12,920 bases of DNA, from positions 1-12,920 of the forward strand of contig CAJMQA010000069.1 in NCBI GenBank assembly GCA_905215395.1. The letters run 5' to 3'. The notes beneath the pieces were generated by a model that saw only the letters and a program-made list of their open reading frames with translations, did not search any database and was not told the origin of the DNA. Shown piece by piece: positions 7,055 through 12,920 of the stretch. Every line of letters begins with the position of its first letter. The stretch's first letter is position 1. A program made the translations under genes and the position numbers. The stretch comes from an uncultured bacterium (GTDB lineage: Bacteria > Bacteroidota > Bacteroidia > Bacteroidales > Marinifilaceae).

Positions 7055-8185
7055 TTATAATCCATGATAAAGCTCAAAAATAACTTTTGTCATTTGATTC
7101 CATGAAAAGCGCTGTTTGAGTTGTTCCGCTTCTGCCTCAAAATCCATTTGCCGCTCTTTGTCATAAAAATCGACAATGGCATCGGCAATAGCTGATGCCT
7201 CAGGCCGAACCACATAACCAGACTTCTTGTCGGCAATGATTTCGCCCAGTCCACCGACATCTGTGACCAACATAGCTTTATTAAAATGGTATCCGATTTG
7301 GGTCACTCCACTCTGTGTTGCTGTTTTATAAGGCTGTACCACCAGATCGGCAACACAGAAATAGCGGTTAATTTCTTCATTAGGAATATATTCAGTATGC
7401 AAGATGACTTTATCCCGCAAATTAAATTCCCTGATTATATTCAGATACTTTTCTTCGTCAGCATAAAATTCTCCAGCCACTATCAAACGCAATCTGCGCT
7501 CACGCAATCTTGGGTCAGCCATTGCTTCCAGCAATAAATCCAACCCCTTATAATCCCGGATAAACCCAAAAAACAGGAGATAACGATCGTCCGGATCCAG
7601 CTTCAGAGCAGACAGAGCTTCTTCCCGGCTGATCATCTTCCCATAATGATCATAAACGGGGTGAGGCGTAAACCGACGTTCAGGCCGGGATACCAATTTC
7701 CCTACATCATTATAAACCTCATGTGACATAGCAATATAACCATCCACACCACCTGTAAAATATTTAGTCAGCAAATAGTCTCCTGGACGTTTCTCGTGAG
7801 GAATCATATTATCAGCAATACATATCACCCGGGTATGTCGGTTCCTGCGGGCTATCCTGCATATAGTTCCCAGTGAAGGTCCGATGAAAGGAATCCAGAA
7901 TCTCACCAGAATCAGATCCGGTTTCATTTTTTTCAGCTCAATTCCTACTTTCAACCAGTTAAAAGGATTCACTGAATTTACCTTCCTGACCATTTTTATT
8001 CCCTCAGGTGCCGCCTCATCAGTATATTGAGATTTGCCGGGAAAAAGAAATCCCGGATATTGCAATGTAAAATTATAAATAAGCACTTCATGGCCCTCTT
8101 CCATCAGTTGCCGGGCAAGTCTTTCATTCATGGCAGCCAGTCCGCCCCGATAAGGCCAGGCAGTTCCTAAAATCAGTATTCTCAT
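7055..8185 (-). CDS. Glycosyltransferase family 4 (GT-B fold)
   Basis: This is a cytoplasmic or membrane-associated sugar transferase that uses a nucleotide sugar; donor and acceptor are unknown. Counted from ATG 8185 it has 376 residues: an N-terminal acceptor domain beginning MRILILGTAWPYRGG and a C-terminal donor domain with FGFIRDYKGLDLLLEAM (206-222) and DVGGLGEII (309-317). The usual GT4 E-x7-E pair is not present: the equivalent stretch ATQSGVTQIGYHF (289-301) has Gln and Tyr there, a variant seen in a subset of GT4 enzymes. An in-frame ATG at 8200 would add five residues, but the likely -10-type box at 8209-8216 would then leave almost no leader, and the typical GT4 start is MRILI, so 8185 is preferred. 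It is divergent from the GT2 gene and converges with the ppiD-like gene. A role in surface polysaccharide or LPS glycan assembly is inferred from its neighbours. Confidence 0.92.
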   Translation of the reverse strand: MRILILGTAWPYRGGLAAMNERLARQLMEEGHEVLIYNFTLQYPGFLFPGKSQYTDEAAPEGIKMVRKVNSVNPFNWLKVGIELKKMKPDLILVRFWIPFIGPSLGTICRIARRNRHTRVICIADNMIPHEKRPGDYLLTKYFTGGVDGYIAMSHEVYNDVGKLVSRPERRFTPHPVYDHYGKMISREEALSALKLDPDDRYLLFFGFIRDYKGLDLLLEAMADPRLRERRLRLIVAGEFYADEEKYLNIIREFNLRDKVILHTEYIPNEEINRYFCVADLVVQPYKTATQSGVTQIGYHFNKAMLVTDVGGLGEIIADKKSGYVVRPEASAIADAIVDFYDKERQMDFEAEAEQLKQRFSWNQMTKVIFELYHGL

Positions 8186-8208
8186 AAACGATTTGGTCAT
8201 TAGGTTTT

Positions 8209-8239
8209 CAAAAGTATCAAATAAAACTAAGTTTTCAAG
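8209..8239 (-). promoter_or_regulatory. Candidate promoter of the GT4 gene
   Basis: Read on the minus strand, CTTG (8239-8236) is followed after 19 bases by TACTTTTG (8216-8209), an exact TAnnTTTG match. Transcription should start just before 8200, supporting ATG 8185 as the translation start. Confidence 0.55.
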
Positions 8240-8261
8240 AGAAACATTGGCGAAATTCTCT
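8238..8261. promoter_or_regulatory. Dyad between the divergent GT promoters (possible operator)
   Basis: AGAGAA (8238-8243) and TTCTCT (8256-8261) are inverted copies 12 bases apart. The element lies between the two -7 boxes and touches the -33 boxes of both divergent promoters, a position where a bound protein could affect both. The arms are only 6 bp, so chance is possible. Confidence 0.3.
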
Positions 8262-8278
8262 CAAAAATCCTACTTTTG
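8246..8278 (+). promoter_or_regulatory. Candidate promoter of the GT2-yfhO operon
   Basis: ATTG (8246-8249) is followed after 21 bases by TACTTTTG (8271-8278), an exact TAnnTTTG match. Transcription should begin near 8285, giving a leader of about 45 bases before ATG 8329 but only about 10 before the alternative GTG at 8296. Confidence 0.6.
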
Positions 8279-8328
8279 TAAGAGTTAAGGCCATTGTGGA
8301 ATGTTTAAAACAGCAGACAACCAATAGT

Positions 8329-9261
8329 ATGGGATACCAATACAGAATATCCGTTGTGATTTGTACTTACAACAGAGAGCAATTCCTACCAGGCTTAATG
8401 GAATCTATTGTTCTGCAATCACTCCATAGACAAGATTTTGAAATTCTATTCATCAATAACAACAGCACAGACCGTACAGAATCTATCTGTCAGCAATTTA
8501 TCCAGGATTATTCCGGCTACTCTATCCGGTACCTGACAGAAACCAATCAGGGATTATCCTATGCCAGAAATTGCGGAATCCGGGAAGCACAAGGAGAATA
8601 CATCACTTTTGCAGATGACGATGCTATTCTGGCACCGGATTTTTTGGAAAAAGTTTGTAATTTTCTGGATAAACATCCTGATATTGCTGAAGTTGGGGGA
8701 CCTATATTCCTGAAATATCTCGGAAATATTCCGGCTTGGGAAAATCCCTATATGAATTCTTTGTTAGGATATTTTTATCCCTCTCCGGTCTCTTATTACA
8801 TGAAAAAAAAGAATAAAAAATATCCCCGGGGATCCAATATGACCTTCCGTACTGCTGTATTTTCAGACTGCGGAGGTTTCAACACCGCCTTGGGGCGCAT
8901 CAAAAAAGCTTTAATAGGGGGAGAAGAAAAAGACATGGCCTTCCGGATCCTTTCTGCCGGAAAAAAGATTGCCTATATTCCGGAAGCTATTGTATATCAT
9001 CTGGTTCCGGAAGCAAGGACCACAATCCCGTTTATACGTGAACAGGCACTAGGTATCGGTACCAGCGAACAAATCCGTTCGAAAGCTAACAAGGAATACC
9101 CCAAACGTCTTCTGATTGAAACGATAAAATGGGGGGCAACCTTTATCCTTTGGTTCTGCTACTCCATAAGCTTTAAATTCCAGAAGGCCAATATGCTGAT
9201 CCGTTTCCGTTATTGGGTCAGTCAAGGATTAATGAGAACAATAAAACCAGAAATAATATGA
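8329..9261 (+). CDS. Glycosyltransferase family 2 (GT-A fold), coupled to yfhO
   Basis: This sugar transferase uses a nucleotide-sugar donor; the sugar is unknown. It has 310 residues. The GT-A domain starts with RISVVICTYN (6-15), followed by NNNSTDRT (43-50), TNQGLSYARN (72-81) and the metal-binding triad D96-D97-D98 in FADDDA. GGEEKD at 197-202 supplies the catalytic acidic pair of the family, and H224 in YHLV is also typical. A hydrophobic stretch at about 267-282 may attach it to the membrane, but there is no multi-span region as in CsbB- or DPM-type enzymes. ATG 8329 begins five residues before the first core strand and fits the promoter; the in-frame GTG at 8296 would add eleven residues. 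Its stop TGA overlaps the ATG of the yfhO gene (ATGA at 9258-9261), so the two are translationally coupled and probably work in one pathway. Confidence 0.93.
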   Translation: MGYQYRISVVICTYNREQFLPGLMESIVLQSLHRQDFEILFINNNSTDRTESICQQFIQDYSGYSIRYLTETNQGLSYARNCGIREAQGEYITFADDDAILAPDFLEKVCNFLDKHPDIAEVGGPIFLKYLGNIPAWENPYMNSLLGYFYPSPVSYYMKKKNKKYPRGSNMTFRTAVFSDCGGFNTALGRIKKALIGGEEKDMAFRILSAGKKIAYIPEAIVYHLVPEARTTIPFIREQALGIGTSEQIRSKANKEYPKRLLIETIKWGATFILWFCYSISFKFQKANMLIRFRYWVSQGLMRTIKPEII

Positions 9262-11723
9262 AAAAAATCAATTTCCGCCCAATATATCCGCATATCATTA
9301 TCATCGTGCTGTTTGCCATGGTAGGCTATCTCTATTTTTCCGATATGTTTGACGGAAAGGTTATCACTCAATCAGATGTTTCTTCCTGGAAGGGAGCCGC
9401 ACAGGAAATTCACAAATACAAGGCGGAAACAGGACAGGAAGCACTCTGGACAGGCTCCATGTTCAGTGGTATGCCTTCGACCACTATTTCTTTGAGCCAT
9501 CCGGGTAATTATACGGCTTTTATCTATAAAGCACTTCATGGGCTACAGGCTCCGGCAAGCTGGCTAATCATTTCCATGATCGGCTTCTACCTTTTACTAC
9601 TCTGTTTCAAAACCAACCGTTGGATTGCTGCCGCAGGTGCCATAGCCTTCGCTTTTTGCAGCTATAATTTCCAAATCATCCAGGTAGGACATGCCACCAA
9701 AATGACTGCCATCGCCTATATGCCCTGGGTGTTGGCTGCCATTATCTATGCCTATCGCTACAAGCCTCTCCTGGGAGCTGCATTTACAGGTATTGCCCTT
9801 TCGCTGGAAATCCAGTCAGGCCACCCTCAGATTACCTATTATCTCGGTTTCATTGTCCTGTTTTATATAATAACAGAAGCTATTACCGCCTTTAAAAAGA
9901 AAGCAATCCCACAGTTCATTAAAGTTTCTCTATTTGTATTACTGGGAGCAGCACTCGGATTCGGCAGTAATGTTAACAGCTTGTGGCCGACAGTTGAATA
10001 TGGAAAATATACCATGCGTGGCGGTTCCGAACTTACCCACAGCAAAGATATAAACGCCAAAGGTCTGACCAAAGAATACGCCACAGCCTGGAGCTATAGC
10101 ATAGCAGAAACCCCCAATCTCCTGATTCCGAATTTTGCCGGAGGAGCCTCCGGGGGGGCTTTAAGCAAGAATTCAGAAACTTACAAGGTGCTCCGCCAGG
10201 GAGGGGCTCCCAATGCAGACCAGATGATCAGGCAAATGCCAACTTACTGGGGACTTCAGCCATTTACAGCCGGACCTATGTATATGGGAGCAATTACTAT
10301 ATTCCTGTTCGTTTTAGGACTTATACTCATCAAAGAACCCATAAAATGGTGGCTTGCTGCTATCTCATTACTGGCAATCCCGTTGGCATGGGGACAACAC
10401 TTTATGTGGTTTTCCAACTTGTTCTACGACTATGTACCTTTGTACAACAAATTCCGGATACCTTCCATGATACTGGTCATCCTACAGGTTACTCTCCCAT
10501 TGCTGGGATTCTATACGGTCAATAAGATATTTAACAATTCATTTGACCGGAAAACCATTGCACATAGCATGAAAACAGCCTTAGGTATCACCGCAGGTTT
10601 CTGTGCTTTATTCGCTATATTCCCTTCACTGGCCGGAAGTTTCTCTTCACCTTCCGACAGTCAGTATCCGGAATGGCTCCAGCAAACCCTCCCTTCTGAC
10701 CGGGAATCTTTACTCAGGGCGGATGCTTTCCGTTCCCTGATTTTCATACTGCTAAGTGCAGCTGTTATCTGGGCAGGATACATCAAAAAAATCCGCTTTA
10801 CCTATGCTATCGGATTACTGGCAGTGCTTGTTATCACCGATATGTGGACGATAGACAAACGCTATCTGAACAGCGAACATTTTGTGACTCCCAGGGAATT
10901 CAATCAATCCTTTCAGGCAAGGCCTGTTGACAAAGAAATATTGAAAGATAAAGACCCGAATTATAGGGTACTCGACCTCACAGTCAATACTTTCAATGAC
11001 TCACACGTCAGTTATTTTCATAAAACAATCGGAGGTTACAGTGCAGCCAAAATTCAGCGCTATCAGGATATGATTGAATACCATCTGATGCCGGAAATGC
11101 AAACCCTGGTCCGACAACTCCAAAATCAAACCACCTTACCGGACATAGACAGTCTTCTGAAGCAACTACATGTATTAAACATGCTCAATGCAAAATACAT
11201 TGTCATCGCCCCTAACGGAGCTCCCTTGTACAACCCGGCCGCATTAGGGAATGCCTGGTTTGTGAACGATTATAAAACCGTAAAAACAGCCGATGAAGAA
11301 ATTGCAGCATTAAAAATCATTGATCCGGCCCATACCGCCATCATCAATGAAAATTTTCTTCCATTATTGCAAGAGGAAAAATTTTCATCCGATAGTACAG
11401 CTTCCATCCAATTAATCTCTTATTCACCCAATCAACTGGAATATAAATACAAAGCTTCTGTCCCACAGTTAGCAGTTTTCAGTGAAATTTATTACCCGGC
11501 AGGCTGGAAAGCCTATATTGACGGCAAGGAAACACCTCATTTCCGGGCCGACTATATTCTGAGAAGCATGACCGTTCCGGCAGGAGAACATACAATTACC
11601 TTCACCTTTGCCCCGGAATCCTACTATCTGGGGGGATGGATTTCACGTATATGTTCATCCATATTATTATTATTTTTGATAGGATCGGTATTCCTGACCA
11701 AACGCACTATACCCAACCCCTGA
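9258..11723 (+). CDS. YfhO-family polytopic membrane protein (probable GT-C glycosyltransferase)
   Basis: This 821-residue integral membrane protein belongs to the YfhO family. Characterised Firmicutes members transfer sugars from undecaprenyl phosphate to lipoteichoic acid on the outer face of the membrane; the acceptor here must differ and is unknown. Membrane segments are visible at about 11-27, 100-117, 121-137, 150-166, 170-185, 192-210, 221-236, 341-358, 363-379, 402-421, 438-458, 492-508, 513-529 and 797-814. The first external loop (28-97) holds D40 in TQSDVSSW and SGMPSTTIS, where GT-C enzymes keep their catalytic acid. A large external C-terminal domain (about 535-795) has IGGYSAAKIQRY (591-602), LNAKYIV (643-649) and YYPAGWKAYIDG (745-756), which are family signatures. 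ATG 9258 overlaps the stop of the GT2 gene; a TTG at 9213 in frame would lie inside that gene and is rejected. A short hairpin overlaps its stop codon. Confidence 0.9.
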   Translation: MKKINFRPIYPHIIIIVLFAMVGYLYFSDMFDGKVITQSDVSSWKGAAQEIHKYKAETGQEALWTGSMFSGMPSTTISLSHPGNYTAFIYKALHGLQAPASWLIISMIGFYLLLLCFKTNRWIAAAGAIAFAFCSYNFQIIQVGHATKMTAIAYMPWVLAAIIYAYRYKPLLGAAFTGIALSLEIQSGHPQITYYLGFIVLFYIITEAITAFKKKAIPQFIKVSLFVLLGAALGFGSNVNSLWPTVEYGKYTMRGGSELTHSKDINAKGLTKEYATAWSYSIAETPNLLIPNFAGGASGGALSKNSETYKVLRQGGAPNADQMIRQMPTYWGLQPFTAGPMYMGAITIFLFVLGLILIKEPIKWWLAAISLLAIPLAWGQHFMWFSNLFYDYVPLYNKFRIPSMILVILQVTLPLLGFYTVNKIFNNSFDRKTIAHSMKTALGITAGFCALFAIFPSLAGSFSSPSDSQYPEWLQQTLPSDRESLLRADAFRSLIFILLSAAVIWAGYIKKIRFTYAIGLLAVLVITDMWTIDKRYLNSEHFVTPREFNQSFQARPVDKEILKDKDPNYRVLDLTVNTFNDSHVSYFHKTIGGYSAAKIQRYQDMIEYHLMPEMQTLVRQLQNQTTLPDIDSLLKQLHVLNMLNAKYIVIAPNGAPLYNPAALGNAWFVNDYKTVKTADEEIAALKIIDPAHTAIINENFLPLLQEEKFSSDSTASIQLISYSPNQLEYKYKASVPQLAVFSEIYYPAGWKAYIDGKETPHFRADYILRSMTVPAGEHTITFTFAPESYYLGGWISRICSSILLLFLIGSVFLTKRTIPNP

Positions 11724-11737
11724 CCCGAATCAGGGGT
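11716..11737. terminator. Hairpin shared by two converging genes
   Basis: ACCCCTGA (11716-11723) pairs perfectly with TCAGGGGT (11730-11737) around CCCGAA. The left arm contains the stop TGA of the plus-strand yfhO gene and the right arm touches the stop of the minus-strand GT2 gene (11737-11739). It is GC-rich, but the T tract after it is weak on both strands (CATTTC on plus, TTGGG on minus), so it may act as a modest two-way terminator or a 3'-end protector. Confidence 0.5.
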
Positions 11738-12762
11738 CATTTCGGAAAAACACTTTTCAATTTATAACTGACCAGGCACATCAGTTTCCCAATAATAACC
11801 GGATTTAAAGTAAAAAAAGGAGGGAAACAGGCCCGGAAATATTTTTTATGGTAAAAACAATAGAAAAACCAACGGTACCATATAAAGCTATTAAATGCTG
11901 TAATTGGAAAACAACCCTCTTTCTTATTCTGCCTGATCAAAACAGAATACCATTTCCCTGACTTTTTCAGTGCAGAAGAAAATGACTCTGTCCCTCCATA
12001 AGTCAAAGTTCCTATTAATTTATGTCCTTCTATTTTATCCCCATACTTATCATACAAACTGGCAAATCTCTCCTTTAACTGACGGTCTATGATCTCCGTC
12101 CGTTTCTTCTCCATAAGCCGGTCTGCCTGCTGACTGATATTTTCTCCATGCCATCTGTAAAGTAATAAAAACTCAGGCAAATTATACATCCGGGTCCGAT
12201 GGGAAATTCTTTCCCACAAATCGTAATCTTCTGCCACCGGGAAACCAGGATTGTAAGATAGCGCCCCCAGCGCTTCCCTGCTGATAATAACGGACGATTG
12301 TACAAAAGAACTTTGAAATAAAAGATTTATACGGATATAAACATCTTTCGGGGGCATCTGTATATAACCGGTCGTCTCATTCTTGTCATTGACCTTTCTT
12401 GCCCAGGTTCCACATATTCCATATTCCGGATGCCGTTCCATAAAATCTATCTGCAGCTCTATCTTTTCCGGTAAAGCTACATCATCACAATCCATTATAG
12501 AGAAGTATTTCCCTTTTGCGAGAGAAAACAATCTATTCCTTGTACCCACAATACCCCGGTTCGTTTCATTCTCGACATAGCAAATCCGAACATCATCAAA
12601 TCCCTGAATCACCTCCTTGCTGTCATCTGTAGAAGCATCATTACAAATAATTAATTCAAGATTTGCATAAGTCTGATTCAAGATGCTTTTTATTGCTTCC
12701 CCGAGGTATTTCCCTCCGTTATATACCGGCATCAACACGGATACGAGAGGCTGTGCTTTCAT
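11737..12762 (-). CDS. Glycosyltransferase family 2 (GT-A fold), coupled to licD
   Basis: This sugar transferase has 341 residues. The GT-A domain opens with PLVSVLMPVYNGGKYL (5-20), the classic GT2 start, followed by NDASTDDS (41-48) and the metal-binding D91-C-D93-D94. E178-D179 in VAEDYDLW is the acidic pair, and H205 in RWHGENIS is also family-typical. The C-terminal third (about 230-341) is aromatic and basic, with FIWYRWFFYCFYHKKYF at about 288-304, which may lie along the membrane. It is not closely similar to the plus-strand GT2 beyond the shared fold. Its ATG overlaps the stop of the upstream licD-like gene (ATGA at 12759-12762), so the two belong to one minus-strand operon that extends beyond the window. 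Donor and acceptor are unknown; a surface-glycan role is inferred from the neighbours. Confidence 0.93.
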   Translation of the reverse strand: MKAQPLVSVLMPVYNGGKYLGEAIKSILNQTYANLELIICNDASTDDSKEVIQGFDDVRICYVENETNRGIVGTRNRLFSLAKGKYFSIMDCDDVALPEKIELQIDFMERHPEYGICGTWARKVNDKNETTGYIQMPPKDVYIRINLLFQSSFVQSSVIISREALGALSYNPGFPVAEDYDLWERISHRTRMYNLPEFLLLYRWHGENISQQADRLMEKKRTEIIDRQLKERFASLYDKYGDKIEGHKLIGTLTYGGTESFSSALKKSGKWYSVLIRQNKKEGCFPITAFNSFIWYRWFFYCFYHKKYFRACFPPFFTLNPVIIGKLMCLVSYKLKSVFPK

Positions 12763-12920
12763 AATGTACCCTTTAAATCAGCCACCAATTTAATCGCGTG
12801 AGCCGTCCTCTTTTCCACCGGAGGCAGTTCCATATAATTATCATACATTATCGACAGAACCTTATGATAATTCCTGGGGACAGGAAATTCCCTATCTTCA
12901 AAACGTAACCTCTCCAAAGG
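12759..12920 (-). CDS. LicD-family phosphotransferase, C-terminal fragment (cut by window edge)
   Basis: The minus strand is open from the window edge at 12920 to the TGA at 12761-12759, giving the last 53 residues of a protein. They read LERLRFEDREFPVPRNYHKV and continue with MYDNYMELPPVEKR and a final histidine-alanine helix. This matches the C-terminal end of LicD proteins, where a conserved F..R.FPVP segment is followed by a YG(D/N)YM..PP motif. LicD enzymes transfer phosphorylcholine or related phosphoryl groups onto cell-surface sugars; the substituent used here is unknown. The fragment lacks the N-terminal catalytic part, which lies outside the window. The stop overlaps the ATG of the following GT2 gene by four bases. 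The motif match is good but rests on 53 residues. Confidence 0.75.
   Translation of the reverse strand, partial: PLERLRFEDREFPVPRNYHKVLSIMYDNYMELPPVEKRTAHAIKLVADLKGTL

Noticed and set aside
9213..9257. TTG start that would extend the yfhO gene by 15 residues
   Set aside because: The added residues are polar and unlike the family, lie inside the GT2 gene, and the ATGA overlap at 9258 is a normal coupled start.

Overview
The window looks like a chromosomal segment of a Bacteroidota bacterium, most likely of the order Bacteroidales. The reasons are the ileS / dksA-like / lspA / topA set with family-typical sequences, an LspA with the large insertions seen in this phylum, a topoisomerase I ending in GRFGP repeats instead of zinc ribbons, the general absence of Shine-Dalgarno sites, and several promoters of the Bacteroides type (TTTG, about 20 bp, TAnnTTTG). 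I cannot fix the genus. No tRNA, rRNA, CRISPR array, insertion sequence or integrase is visible.

Left part (1-6944, all plus strand) is housekeeping: the 3' end of ileS, a TraR/DksA-family regulator that has lost three of its four zinc cysteines, lspA (signal peptidase II), topA and a PpiD-like membrane-anchored periplasmic folding factor. A 32-bp perfect palindrome overlaps the stop codon of the dksA-like gene. A run of 7-bp ACTTTTT repeats lies just before the likely topA promoter. The ppiD-like gene has a good Bacteroides-type promoter and is closed by a clear intrinsic terminator at 6969-7002.

Right part (7055-12920) is a surface-glycan region. A GT4 glycosyltransferase (minus) and a GT2 glycosyltransferase (plus) are transcribed divergently from two closely packed promoters with matching TACTTTTG boxes. 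The plus-strand GT2 overlaps by ATGA a YfhO-family polytopic membrane protein, a likely GT-C-fold sugar transferase. Converging on it from the right is a minus-strand pair, also overlapping by ATGA: the C-terminal end of a LicD-family phosphotransferase (too short to be seen as a large ORF and cut by the window edge), then a second GT2. A short hairpin covers the two converging stop codons. Together these genes suggest assembly and decoration of an extracellular glycan, with lipid-linked sugar transfer (YfhO) and phosphoryl-substituent transfer (LicD); the actual product cannot be told from sequence alone.

I see no clear new multi-gene system. The best leads are the GT2-YfhO coupled pair, the LicD-GT2 pair, the palindrome after the dksA-like gene, the repeat-loaded topA promoter and the back-to-back GT promoters.
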